NCBI GenBank assembly: GCA_021773795.1
Contig: JAJFJT010000007.1
Coordinates: 1 to 57,833 of the forward strand
DNA length: 57,833 nt
Source: Gammaproteobacteria bacterium
GTDB lineage: Bacteria; Pseudomonadota; Gammaproteobacteria; HK1
Direction of reading: 5' to 3'
The translations under genes were made by a program, and so were the position numbers. Of the stretch, positions 25,888 to 34,514 are shown piece by piece (positions within the stretch are counted from its first letter, which is position 1; every line of letters starts with the position of its first letter). The notes under the pieces were generated by a model. That model saw nothing but the letters and a program-made list of their open reading frames with translations. It did no database searches and was not told where the DNA came from.

Positions 25888-26034
25888 CTAGCAGGCTGTT
25901 GAAGAAGACTCAGGCAAGTGCAAGACAAGGCAAAAATCGGCGAAAAAGCAGAGCTTACAAATAGTAAGTGAGCAATTTGAGCCGGTTTTTAACGCAGTAT
26001 TGTGCCGCATGAGGGTTTTTCAGCAGCCTGCTAG
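25888..26034. repeat. MITE-like element with terminal inverted repeats
   Basis: Ends CTAGCAGGCTGTTGAA and TTCAGCAGCCTGCTAG form terminal inverted repeats with one mismatch around about 115 bases of non-coding sequence, the look of a non-autonomous transposable element. It fills the gap between the diheme cytochrome gene and napA. The right end overlaps the 3' end of the cytochrome gene by four bases, and its CTA (26031-26033) is that gene's TAG stop codon. Confidence 0.8.
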
Positions 26035-26669
26035 CGGTTCATGCTGCGCAGGTACGTAATAATGTCGTCGATCTCCCGATCCGAGAGATCCGCGAGGCCG
26101 GTACCACCCTGGAAACCCATCATGCGGGTACCCGAGCGCCCTTCCTTGATGGTGGTGCGGATAAGGCCATCGCTGACCTTGTTGAGAAAGCCCGGCTTGC
26201 CAATGGCGGTACCGGTGCCCCCAGCAGCATAGCCGTCCCCGGCAAAGCCGTGGCAACCAGCGCAGACCTGCTCAAACCAGAGCTTGCCGAGACGGGCATC
26301 ACCATGGGCCTCGGGCTCGGCATTAACTGCCGCGCTGCGATCCGGCAGCTGCTCATGATCACGCAGATAGGCGACGATGGCCTTGACTCCGGAGCGACCC
26401 AGGTGAGCAAAGGGCGGCATCCCGGTACCACTGCGACCATCGCGGATGGTGCCCATGATGAACTTGTCATCAGCGAGGCTGAGAAATTCCTTGTTGGTCA
26501 GTGAGGGTGCGACACCCGGCTTGCCGATGGCATCCGCCTGATGGCAGAAGCCGCAGTTCTGGTTGTACAGTCGCTCGCCCTCAGCGACGCTATTCTCTGC
26601 CGCCCACAGTCCCGCAGGGGAACCCACCAGTGAGCACAGCAGTATGAGCATTCGCCTGTTCAGCACCAT
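26031..26669 (-). CDS. diheme cytochrome c (two tandem class I domains)
   Basis: The 212-residue protein has a signal peptide (MLILLCSLVGSPAGLWA) and two cytochrome c domains with CGFCH (39-43) and CAGCH (136-140), each followed by a GTGMPPF- or GTRMMGF-type Met-containing segment that could supply the distal haem ligand. It is not NapB, whose haem spacing and sequence differ, but its position before napA suggests it carries electrons to or near the reductase. ATG 26669 follows GGAGGG; the frame is open further upstream. A perfect FNR box lies 100 bases upstream. The stop codon is contributed by a MITE end. Confidence 0.85.
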   Translation of the reverse strand: MVLNRRMLILLCSLVGSPAGLWAAENSVAEGERLYNQNCGFCHQADAIGKPGVAPSLTNKEFLSLADDKFIMGTIRDGRSGTGMPPFAHLGRSGVKAIVAYLRDHEQLPDRSAAVNAEPEAHGDARLGKLWFEQVCAGCHGFAGDGYAAGGTGTAIGKPGFLNKVSDGLIRTTIKEGRSGTRMMGFQGGTGLADLSDREIDDIITYLRSMNR

Positions 26670-26768
26670 CACACCCTCCATCCTATCAATCCCTAAAAAC
26701 AATGGGGCATACATCCTTATTTACCCGCCAATAGCTGGAATACTAAAACCCGCATCCCGCCTATACTA

Positions 26769-26782
26769 TTGATCGAGATCAA
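26769..26782 (-). promoter_or_regulatory. FNR box upstream of the diheme cytochrome gene
   Basis: TTGATCTCGATCAA (minus strand) matches the FNR consensus TTGAT-N4-ATCAA exactly. A weak -10 (TAGTAT, 26745-26740) lies 23 bases downstream, close to the spacing of a class II activator site. The gene start is at 26669. The box lies between napC and the cytochrome gene, so the cytochrome gene and probably napA can be transcribed separately from hemN-napC. Confidence 0.85.
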
Positions 26783-26800
26783 CTCTACTGCAGTTAAGCC

Positions 26801-27478
26801 TCACCAACCATCATCCGTGGCTGCACGCGCCATATCGGCATGGCAATCTCCACAGGGCACCTTGTCGCGCTCGAAGCGTGCGTGTTCCTGTTCGAGAAAT
26901 TCTTCGGGCAGGCTATGGGCAATGCCCTGATGGCAATCAATACAGGTACGCTGCTCAATATGGGCCTGGCGATGCTTGTCATAGGCCCGGCGATGCTTGT
27001 CCGCCGCCGCCCCCTTCTGAGCCTTCAGATTCATATAGCTGAAGGCATGACAGTTGCGGCATTCCCGGGAATCATTGCCGCGCATGGTGTCCCACACCTG
27101 GGTGGCCAAAGACAGGCGCTTCTCCACAAATTTCTCGCGCGTATCGATGGTACCAAGGAAATGTTGAAGCAATTCATTACTAGCGTAAATCTTGCGCATC
27201 ACCTTGAATGCCCATTCCTTCGGCACGTGGCAGTCGGGACAGGTGGCGCGCACGCCGGCAGGATTGGAAAAATGAATGGTCTTGCGATACTCGCGGTAGA
27301 CGTTGTCCTTCATTTCGTGACAGGAGATACAGAAGGCCTCGGTATTGGTGAGATCCAGACTCCAGTGAAAGCCACCCCAGAACAGAATGCCCGCGAGAAA
27401 ACACACGCCCAGCGCAATGATTGGCGCGCGCGTAATCCAGCGCCGCAGGCGGTTCGAGGAAGCAAACACTCTCTTCAA
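26801..27478 (-). CDS. napC: NapC/NirT-family membrane-anchored multihaem cytochrome c (five haem motifs)
   Basis: The 225-residue protein has an N-terminal anchor helix (IIALGVCFLAGILFWGGF) and five CxxCH motifs: CISCH (50-54), CPDCH (80-84), CRNCH (about 141), CIDCH (about 180) and CGDCH (about 211). Classical NapC/NirT has four haems; the fifth, close to the C-terminus, is extra. The family oxidises quinol and passes electrons to periplasmic reductases. Its ATG overlaps the hemN stop by four bases (ATGA), so the two are co-transcribed and probably coupled. Confidence 0.87.
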   Translation of the reverse strand: MKRVFASSNRLRRWITRAPIIALGVCFLAGILFWGGFHWSLDLTNTEAFCISCHEMKDNVYREYRKTIHFSNPAGVRATCPDCHVPKEWAFKVMRKIYASNELLQHFLGTIDTREKFVEKRLSLATQVWDTMRGNDSRECRNCHAFSYMNLKAQKGAAADKHRRAYDKHRQAHIEQRTCIDCHQGIAHSLPEEFLEQEHARFERDKVPCGDCHADMARAATDDGW

Positions 27479-28863
27479 ATGGCGCGCGAGTAGGCGCCAC
27501 CCGCCGCACGTGCGGGCAGATGACAGTCAAAAACCATGCAGATATTGCGCACCAGCAAGCGCCCCGGTGGCAGAACCCGAATGACGCCCCCGGTCAGGGA
27601 CAATAGACCATCGTCTATCATTTCCTGCAATGCTATCTTCTCCGCCGCAAAATGCTCCCAGAAATCAAGCTGCCAACGTGCCTCAAAGGGAGCCGGATCG
27701 AGCTGGAAATGGCAGATGAGCTGGGTAATCACCTCACGCCGCAAGCGATCTTCAGGCTCCGGTGCCAGACCACGATAGACCGCCAGCCGCCCTTCATCTA
27801 TAGCCTGACCATAGGCCCCCACCTCGCGTTTATTCTGGATATAATTGCCACCCACAGCACCGATGGCACTCATGCCCATACCCACCAGATCGCACTCTGC
27901 ATGGGTCGAATAACCCTGGAAGTTACGGTGCAGGCTGCCGCGCTGCTGAGCTCTGTAAAGCTCATCGTCCGGGCGGGCAAAGTGGTCCATACCAATAAAG
28001 ACATAACCCGCCGCACCGAGACGCTCAATGGTGCCCTGAAGGATGCGCAGCTTTTCCTCCACCGAGGGCAGCTCAGCAGTCTTGATCTGCCTTTGTGACT
28101 TGAAGCGCTTGGGCAAGTGCGCGTAGTTGAAGACTGAGAGCCGATCCGGCGCCATGGCAATCACCTTGTCCAGGGTCACCATGAAGCTGTCCAGTGTTTG
28201 TAGTGGCAACCCGTAGATAAGGTCCATGCTCACGGAATGGAAATCATTGCTCCGTGCCGCCAGCAGGATTTGCTCCGTCTGCTCCTCGCTCTGCACCCGG
28301 TTAACCGCACGTTGTACTCCCAGGTCAAAGTCCTGAACCCCCAGGCTGATACGGTTAAAACCGAGTTCCCGAAGTACCGAAACGGTAAATTCATTGGTCT
28401 CACGCGGGTCCACTTCGATGGAATATTCCCGGCTTTTACCCCTGCTCAAATTAAAATGCTCGCCCGTGGTATGCATCAGGTCGCGCATTTGTTCAGGGTT
28501 AAAGAAGGTGGGCGTACCACCACCCCAGTGCAGCTGGGTTACCTTGCGATCGTTGTCGTACAGGCGCCCCTGCAGGGCAATCTCCCGCTTCAGGTGGCTG
28601 ACATAGGGCACCGCATGGGCGCGGTTTGCGGTCACGATCTTGGTGCAGGCGCAGTAATAGCAGATGCGCGAGCAATAGGGCAGATGGAGATAGAGGGAGA
28701 GGGGTCGCGGCAACGGCTCCTCGTTGGAGTCCTGCACCCACGCCTGGTATTCCGCTTCCTGTAACTCGGAAAACTGGAGCGCCGTGGGATAAGAGGTATA
28801 ACGCGGGCCCGCCCGGTCGTAGCGGGTGATCAGTTCCGGATCAAAAATCAATGCTTCGCTCAT
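27475..28863 (-). CDS. hemN: oxygen-independent coproporphyrinogen III dehydrogenase
   Basis: The 462-residue radical-SAM enzyme has the cluster motif C64-x3-C68-x2-C71 (YCSRICYYCACTK) preceded by LYLHLPY, and HWGGGTPTFF, LGVQDFDLGVQRAVNR and LIYGLPLQT, all typical of HemN. It converts coproporphyrinogen III to protoporphyrinogen IX without oxygen, supplying haem for the cytochromes encoded next to it. An FNR box centred about 80 bases upstream makes it an anaerobically induced gene. It forms an operon with napC. Confidence 0.95.
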   Translation of the reverse strand: MSEALIFDPELITRYDRAGPRYTSYPTALQFSELQEAEYQAWVQDSNEEPLPRPLSLYLHLPYCSRICYYCACTKIVTANRAHAVPYVSHLKREIALQGRLYDNDRKVTQLHWGGGTPTFFNPEQMRDLMHTTGEHFNLSRGKSREYSIEVDPRETNEFTVSVLRELGFNRISLGVQDFDLGVQRAVNRVQSEEQTEQILLAARSNDFHSVSMDLIYGLPLQTLDSFMVTLDKVIAMAPDRLSVFNYAHLPKRFKSQRQIKTAELPSVEEKLRILQGTIERLGAAGYVFIGMDHFARPDDELYRAQQRGSLHRNFQGYSTHAECDLVGMGMSAIGAVGGNYIQNKREVGAYGQAIDEGRLAVYRGLAPEPEDRLRREVITQLICHFQLDPAPFEARWQLDFWEHFAAEKIALQEMIDDGLLSLTGGVIRVLPPGRLLVRNICMVFDCHLPARAAGGAYSRAI

Positions 28864-28936
28864 GCTTCCCCGGCAACCAGGATTTCCAAAAAGAACTCTG
28901 TGTGAAAGGTTTTAGCTTTCCAGTTGACGCAGAACA

Positions 28937-28950
28937 ATGATCGAGATCAA
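28937..28950 (-). promoter_or_regulatory. FNR box and class II promoter of hemN-napC
   Basis: TTGATCTCGATCAT on the minus strand has one mismatch to TTGAT-N4-ATCAA. A -10-like TAAAAC (28914-28909) begins exactly 22 bases after the box, which places the box at -41.5, the class II activation position. The inner eight bases are the same as in the box at 26769. Confidence 0.8.
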
Positions 28951-28957
28951 CAAAACA

Positions 28958-29461
28958 TCATTTACTTGCCGATACATTGGCCCAGATCCCGGAGCCCCCG
29001 AGCAATATGAAACACAGAAGCACCCAGGCCGGCATACTCAGGCCCAGTAAACGCCAGGCGACCTCGGCACATTCACCCGAGGCGGTAAACACCATCTTGA
29101 TGGTTTCCATCAGGGGAAAGGCCTCCAGCATGTAGTCGAACCCGGGGCCGCAGGCCGGTGCCTCACCCGGTGGCAGATGCTGGAGCCACAGGTGCCACGC
29201 TGATACACCGCCCCCGGCCAGTGCCGCCAGCAGCAGCAGGCCCGCGTAGATCCGCGCTCCGGATACCCCGGGATGCTGGATCGCAGCGGCGAGAAAAATC
29301 AGCCCCAGGACGAGCACCCCGAGGCGTTGAAAAATACACAGCGGGCAGGGGTCTAGGCCGATAAAAAATTGAAACACGTAGGCACTTGTCAGCAAAGCCG
29401 CACAAGCTAGCGCCCCCGTAATGTTCAGCATCCGGCGATTCATCATAGGAAAATATTTCAT
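28958..29461 (-). CDS. dsbB: disulfide bond formation protein DsbB
   Basis: The 167-residue inner-membrane protein has four membrane segments, the quinone-linked CPLC motif (Cys39, Cys42) and the second periplasmic pair (ACGPG and GECAE). It reoxidises DsbA using quinone. An in-frame GTG at 29467 precedes the ATG used here; neither has a strong Shine-Dalgarno. It lies 28 bases after fnr on the same strand, a likely operon. Disulfide formation is relevant to maturation of the periplasmic cytochromes nearby. Confidence 0.9.
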   Translation of the reverse strand: MKYFPMMNRRMLNITGALACAALLTSAYVFQFFIGLDPCPLCIFQRLGVLVLGLIFLAAAIQHPGVSGARIYAGLLLLAALAGGGVSAWHLWLQHLPPGEAPACGPGFDYMLEAFPLMETIKMVFTASGECAEVAWRLLGLSMPAWVLLCFILLGGSGIWANVSASK

Positions 29462-29489
29462 CTGCACAGTGAATTCCCGACGGTCCTGT

Positions 29490-30248
29490 TCAAGCGATAT
29501 TGCCGGTCTCCTCCTCCAGGGTATGGGTCACCAGTTTTTTCAGGGCGTCAAGCTGGTGAATGGAGATCTCACGGCGATCAACGCTGATCCAGCCCGCCTC
29601 CTGAAAATGGGCAAACTGCCGGCTCACGGTCTCCAGAGCAAGCCCAAGATAATTGCCGATATCGTGACGCGACATGCTGAGATTAAATCTCAATGGAGAA
29701 AAACCACGCTCACAATAACGCCGCGACAGGTGCAGCAGAAAAGAGGCCAGCCGCTCCTCCGCCTTCTTGTTACCAAGCATCAGCAGCATCGCCTGCTCGG
29801 CACCAATCGCCCGCCCCAGGAGGCGATGAAATTCACGATTTAATCCCGGCACCAGGGCACAGAGCGACTCCAGCTGGCCATAGGGTATCTCACAGATACT
29901 CGTGGTCTCCAGCGTGGTGGCAGTGCAGGTATAACTATCGGTACCGCAACCATCCAGACCCAGCAGGTTTCCTGGCAGGTGAAAACCCAATATTTGCTCA
30001 CCGCCCCCGGGCACCGACATATGGTTCTTGACCGAGCCGGAATGGATGGCATACAGCGCGCGCATAGGCTCACCACGCCGATATAATACCTCGCCACGCT
30101 GCAAGGGACGGCGATGACGAACGATGCCTTCCAACTGCTTCATATCTGCCGGGTCGAGACACCGCGGCAGACAGAGCTCCACCAGACTGCACTCGGCACA
30201 AGAGACCTTGAGCAGACAAAGATTGAGGGGGTCGGCGTTTTGAACCAT
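29490..30248 (-). CDS. fnr: Fnr-type oxygen-sensing transcription regulator
   Basis: The 252-residue CRP/FNR protein has all four cysteines that hold the [4Fe-4S] cluster: C17-x2-C20-x5-C26 (CAECSLVELC) and C119 (SICEIP), equivalent to C20, C23, C29 and C122 of E. coli FNR. The helix-turn-helix MSRHDIGNYLGLALETVSRQ has the Glu and Arg that read TTGAT-N4-ATCAA. It should be active without oxygen. Two matching boxes lie within 4 kb, before hemN and before the diheme cytochrome gene. I saw no clear box in its own upstream region. Confidence 0.95.
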   Translation of the reverse strand: MVQNADPLNLCLLKVSCAECSLVELCLPRCLDPADMKQLEGIVRHRRPLQRGEVLYRRGEPMRALYAIHSGSVKNHMSVPGGGEQILGFHLPGNLLGLDGCGTDSYTCTATTLETTSICEIPYGQLESLCALVPGLNREFHRLLGRAIGAEQAMLLMLGNKKAEERLASFLLHLSRRYCERGFSPLRFNLSMSRHDIGNYLGLALETVSRQFAHFQEAGWISVDRREISIHQLDALKKLVTHTLEEETGNIA

Positions 30249-30434
30249 AGCGATAGGGATTCCCGGAAACCAGATGCATTGGACCAGTTCGACGGTCGCG
30301 AATCAACCATATCGTGGAGACATGGATTCGGGGCATTCAGAGCGAGCGTGAAGACGATTTCCGCGCTATCATTCAACCCATACGGACAGACTTAAAAATG
30401 GCGCTACGGCACCCACCCATATTCAGAGGCTCCC

Positions 30435-31022
30435 ATGTCTGAAGTCATCAAACGGCTGAACGCCGAACACCGCAACATCGCTAAGCTACTCGACCTCCTT
30501 GATACGGAGCTTGCCACCTTCCATGCCGGCGAACAGCCTGACTTCGAGCTGATGCTCGACATCATGGATTATTTAACCCACTACCCGGACACCTTCCACC
30601 ATCCCAAGGAAGATCTGCTGTTTAGCCGTCTGCGGCAACTGGACGCAAGCAGCCATCATGTGGTGGAAAAACTGCGCAAGGAACACGAATCTCTGGCCCG
30701 TGAAGGGATCGAGTTCCGTAATGCCCTGCGTGGCATGGTCAACGATGAAGCGTTGATGTTGCGCAATACGCTCGAGCATTTGGGCACTCACTATGCTGAA
30801 GCCCTGCGCAGCCACCTTGATACCGAGGAGGCACAGGTCTTCCCTCACGCCCTCGAGGTGCTGAAACCGGCAGACTGGAAGGAGATAGATGAGCGCATTT
30901 GCCAACGGGATGATCCGCTGTTTGGCAAGGCTGTGGCGGTGGAGTTTCAGGATCTCTTTGAGGAAATCTTGCGCCTGGAAGCCGACGACAGGCGACAGGG
31001 TGCCAACGCCGAAACCGCTTGA
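30435..31022 (+). CDS. hemerythrin-like (HHE domain) protein
   Basis: The 195-residue all-helical protein has the His/Glu ligands of a di-iron HHE fold: AEHRNI near residue 11, TFHHPKEDLLF near 55, KEHESL near 82 and HLDTEEAQVFPHAL near 129. Such proteins bind O2 or NO or store iron. It is divergent from fnr with a 186-base gap, and its place beside the anaerobic respiration genes suggests a role in oxygen or nitric oxide handling, which is inference. ATG 30435 has AGAGGC upstream. Confidence 0.85.
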   Translation: MSEVIKRLNAEHRNIAKLLDLLDTELATFHAGEQPDFELMLDIMDYLTHYPDTFHHPKEDLLFSRLRQLDASSHHVVEKLRKEHESLAREGIEFRNALRGMVNDEALMLRNTLEHLGTHYAEALRSHLDTEEAQVFPHALEVLKPADWKEIDERICQRDDPLFGKAVAVEFQDLFEEILRLEADDRRQGANAETA

Positions 31023-31065
31023 GCCACCTGCTAGTCCACGGTTAAGAGGACTTTAGAGGCACCCT

Positions 31066-31551
31066 TTAATCCTCTTCAGACCACTGCCAATCGCCCGAAC
31101 GACCACCACGCTTTTCCAGCACCCGAACGGCCGAAATGCACATGCTACGATCCACCGCCTTGCACATATCGTAGACCGTCAACAAGGCATTCTGGACCGC
31201 ACACAAGGCCTCCATTTCCACCCCGGTACGGGCGACCGTTTCCACCCGAGCCTGGCAGCCCACCGCACCTGCGGCTTCGAGCAACCGGAAATCCACCTCC
31301 ACCCGGGTCAGTGGCAAGGGGTGGCACAGGGGAACCAGATCAGCGGTTTTTTTTGCTGCGGTGATGCCCGCGATCCGCGCAATGCCGAGTACATCGCCCT
31401 TCTTGTGACCACCCGCACGGATCAGCTCCAGGGTTTCGTGGGCCATGGAAATACGCCCACCGGCCACCGCAACGCGGTGGGTCTCGGGCTTATCCGCCAC
31501 ATCCACCATCCAGGCAGCTCCGGCCTTGTTGAAATGACTTAATTCACTCAT
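31066..31551 (-). CDS. moaC: cyclic pyranopterin monophosphate synthase MoaC
   Basis: The 161-residue protein carries the MoaC signatures [31 protein letters not shown] and [20 protein letters not shown] with KAVDR. It acts after MoaA in the first step of molybdopterin synthesis. It diverges from moaD with 32 bases between the starts, so their promoters overlap. Its product would be needed for the NapA-like enzyme. Confidence 0.95.
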   Translation of the reverse strand: MSELSHFNKAGAAWMVDVADKPETHRVAVAGGRISMAHETLELIRAGGHKKGDVLGIARIAGITAAKKTADLVPLCHPLPLTRVEVDFRLLEAAGAVGCQARVETVARTGVEMEALCAVQNALLTVYDMCKAVDRSMCISAVRVLEKRGGRSGDWQWSEED

Positions 31552-31583
31552 ATTCCATACTCTGCCCAGCGGATTAGAACCCT

Positions 31584-31817
31584 ATGCCTATTACAGTAAA
31601 ATATTTTGCCCGCCTGCGGGAGCAACTGGGCCGCAGCGAGGAACAGCTTCCAGCCAGCGCCGGCAACTCTGTCGGGGCCATCTGGAAAGCCGCCACCGGC
31701 AACAATAGCCTACCCGATAGTATCCTGGTTGCGGTCAACCTGAATTACGCCAAGGGCGACACCCCGGTACAAGACGGTGATGAGGTGGGGTTTTTTCCAC
31801 CCGTAACCGGCGGCTAG
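31584..31817 (+). CDS. moaD: molybdopterin synthase sulfur-carrier subunit MoaD
   Basis: The 77-residue ubiquitin-fold protein starts MPITVKYFARLREQLGR and ends with GFFPPVTGG; the terminal Gly-Gly becomes the thiocarboxylate that delivers sulfur to precursor Z. The usual partner moaE does not follow: the next gene is glnD on the other strand, 12 bases after the moaD stop. MoaE must be encoded elsewhere. Confidence 0.92.
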   Translation: MPITVKYFARLREQLGRSEEQLPASAGNSVGAIWKAATGNNSLPDSILVAVNLNYAKGDTPVQDGDEVGFFPPVTGG

Positions 31818-31829
31818 GAGCCTGGTTCA

Positions 31830-34514
31830 TTACCGCGGAGTATCCAGTTCGGCCACCAGATGCTCGCGCAGCTCGGCCTGAGCCACCTCTCCCAACGGCC
31901 CCCCTACCTCGTCCACCAACAGAAAATAATCCTCGGCGCGCTCACCCAGGGTAGCGATACGTGCAGTCTTCAGATGTATCCGATTTTCCACCAGCACCCG
32001 ACCAATCCTCGACAGTAAGCCCGGCCGATCCGCACTTACCACCTCCATACGGGTAGCGGAAAGTTCCTCCTCAGGGGGAAAATACACCGCGGTCGGGATC
32101 AGAAAATGACGGTGGCGCCGCTGGGGCATACGCATTTCGGCGTTGGCCATTTCCTGTGGGCGAGCCAATGCCGGGCGCAAACGCCCCCGGATCCGTGCCT
32201 TGCGGTGGGCGTCGGACACCGGCGCACCCGAGGCCGCCTCAAGCACGATATAGGTGTTTACGCTCATGCCTGTGGGGGTAGTGTATATATTGGCCACCAG
32301 CACATTCAGCTCCAGAGCATTAAAAATGGCTGTGGTGGCAGCAAACAAATAATCCCGATCACGGGTATAAACAAAGACTTCGGTGCCACCACGGATTTGG
32401 CGCAGCTTCACCAGCCGTGGCTCAACCTCGTCATTTTTCAGTATTGCCCGTGTCTGCCAGACGATATCTTCGGGTACCGTGCGCAGGAAATAGTCATTGC
32501 CGAAGTCTTGCCACAGGGTCTCTATCGCCGCCTCATCACATCCCTTTTGCAGCAGTAATTCTCGCGCTCGCCGACGCGTGGAAGCCGCCAGCTCTGCAGG
32601 CTTTACATACACCTGGCTACCACACTCAAGGTTCGCAGCCGCGGCCTCATAAAGATCCTTGAGCAGGGTTTCCTTCCAGCCATTCCATAGATCGGGATTG
32701 GTGGCTCGTATATCCGCCACGGTGAGCAGGTAAAGGTGGTCCAAACGGCTACGGCTACCCATCTCGGTGCTAAAACGCCGCACCACATCAGGGTCGCCGA
32801 TATCCTGTTTTTGCGCAGTCATAGACATCAACAGGTGATGACGCACCAGCCAGCTAACTAAATCAACATCCTCATCGGCCAAACCATGGTGCTCACAAAA
32901 ATGTCGAGCCTCTACCGCCCCGAGTTGTGCATGATGCCCACCACGTCCCTTGGCAATATCGTGTAACAGGCCGGCGAGATAGAGCAGTTCCGGGTGTCGT
33001 ATGCGTTTGAACACCTCAAGGCAGTGGGGAAATTCAAGATGGCGGTGGGCCTGGGAAAACTCACGCAGATTGCGCACCACCCCGAGGGTATGGTCGTCCA
33101 CCGTATAGGCGTGGAACAAGTCGTACTGCATCTGACCGACGATGCGCGCAAATACGGGCAGATAGGCGGAAAGCACACCGTAACGGTGCATACGCCGGAA
33201 ACCGTGGGCCACCCCACGCTTCTGACGCACAATGCGCAGGAATAAAGAGTGGGCCTTGGGATCATCGCGAAAGCTGCCGTCGATGAGGTGACAATGATCC
33301 CGTACCAGCCGGATAGTCTCGGGATGTACACCCTTCATGCCAGGATGGCTCTGCAACACCAGAAACATCTCCAGCAACGCCAACGGACGGCGGCGGAATA
33401 CCGCCTCATCGACCACTTCCAGCAATCCGTTGCGTACCTGAAAACGCTTGTTGATGGGAATCACTTCCGCATCCTCGCTGCCATGCAAAAAGAACTCGCG
33501 GAACAATGCTAGCAGCACCTCGTTCAGGCAACGTAATTCCCGCACCGTGCGGAAATAGTCTTGCATGAACTGTTCTACCGCGAGGCGCTCGGGGGAATCT
33601 CGATAACCCAGACGCGTGGCCAGTTCCCGCTGATAATCAAACAGCAGGCGATCCTCGCGCCGTCCAGCCACCAGATGCAGCGCAAAGCGGATTCGCCAGA
33701 GAAAATTCTGCCCCGCCACCAGATCGTCATATTCGGGCTCAGTGAGAAAACCGCGGCTCAGTAACTCGCTGTAGCTATCGGCATAGAAATGGCGCTTCAC
33801 CACCCAGCCGATCATCTGAATATCCCGTAGTCCCCCCGGACCCTCCTTGATATTGGGTTCCAGGTTGTAGGCGGTATTGTGGAACTTGTGGTGGCGGGCC
33901 ACCTGCTCCTCGGACTTGGCGGAAAAGAACGCTGCACTGTCCCATATGGCGTTGCGACCAGTGCAATGGCGCATCTCGTGAAACAATCCCGCCGGCCCCG
34001 TGAGCAAGCGAGATTCCATCAGGCTGGTTGCCACGGTGATATCGCGGGTCGCCTCTTTCACGCAATCGGCCACCGTACGCACACTGTAACCGGGCTCCAG
34101 ACCCACATCCCAGAGAAAAGTCAAAAACTGCTGAATCTTTTCACTCTGGTGGGCTCCCGGCACCTCGGTGAGCAGTATCATAAGATCAATGTCGGAACCG
34201 GGATGGAGTTCCTTGCGGCCGTAACCACCCACCGCAACGAGGGCAATATGGCCTTCTTGGGATAGTTCGAAATGCGCCCACAGGCTGATAAGCAGCTGAT
34301 CTACCAGCACCGCACGCTCACCCACCAGACGATGGGCAGATATATCGGCCCAGAAACGCGCCGCGCGCGCCTTTTCCGCAGTCAGCAGGGCGACGCGTAT
34401 CCGTGTCGGGGCATCATCCGTCGTCAGCAGACAGACGAAATCCGGGTCATTACAGACGTTTTCCGTGGCGACGACTTGCCCCGGCTCTGCCGCCGCCATC
34501 TCAGCCTTCGACAT
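31830..34514 (-). CDS. glnD: bifunctional [protein-PII] uridylyltransferase/uridylyl-removing enzyme
   Basis: The 894-residue protein has a nucleotidyltransferase site GGYGRKELHPGSDIDL near residue 95, an HD-type hydrolase domain (HDIAKGRGGHH near 505) and two C-terminal ACT domains (EVFVYTRDRDYLFAATTAIF and MEVVSADRPGLLSRIGRVL). It modifies PII in response to glutamine and so controls nitrogen assimilation. ATG 34514 overlaps the map stop by 14 bases; a second in-frame ATG at 34499 would leave a 1-base gap. map and glnD appear to form an operon. Confidence 0.96.
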   Translation of the reverse strand: MSKAEMAAAEPGQVVATENVCNDPDFVCLLTTDDAPTRIRVALLTAEKARAARFWADISAHRLVGERAVLVDQLLISLWAHFELSQEGHIALVAVGGYGRKELHPGSDIDLMILLTEVPGAHQSEKIQQFLTFLWDVGLEPGYSVRTVADCVKEATRDITVATSLMESRLLTGPAGLFHEMRHCTGRNAIWDSAAFFSAKSEEQVARHHKFHNTAYNLEPNIKEGPGGLRDIQMIGWVVKRHFYADSYSELLSRGFLTEPEYDDLVAGQNFLWRIRFALHLVAGRREDRLLFDYQRELATRLGYRDSPERLAVEQFMQDYFRTVRELRCLNEVLLALFREFFLHGSEDAEVIPINKRFQVRNGLLEVVDEAVFRRRPLALLEMFLVLQSHPGMKGVHPETIRLVRDHCHLIDGSFRDDPKAHSLFLRIVRQKRGVAHGFRRMHRYGVLSAYLPVFARIVGQMQYDLFHAYTVDDHTLGVVRNLREFSQAHRHLEFPHCLEVFKRIRHPELLYLAGLLHDIAKGRGGHHAQLGAVEARHFCEHHGLADEDVDLVSWLVRHHLLMSMTAQKQDIGDPDVVRRFSTEMGSRSRLDHLYLLTVADIRATNPDLWNGWKETLLKDLYEAAAANLECGSQVYVKPAELAASTRRRARELLLQKGCDEAAIETLWQDFGNDYFLRTVPEDIVWQTRAILKNDEVEPRLVKLRQIRGGTEVFVYTRDRDYLFAATTAIFNALELNVLVANIYTTPTGMSVNTYIVLEAASGAPVSDAHRKARIRGRLRPALARPQEMANAEMRMPQRRHRHFLIPTAVYFPPEEELSATRMEVVSADRPGLLSRIGRVLVENRIHLKTARIATLGERAEDYFLLVDEVGGPLGEVAQAELREHLVAELDTPR

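Noticed and set aside
26031-26669. Calling the diheme cytochrome NapB
   Set aside because: It has two class I cytochrome domains with Met-type distal ligands and about 95 residues between haem motifs, unlike NapB.
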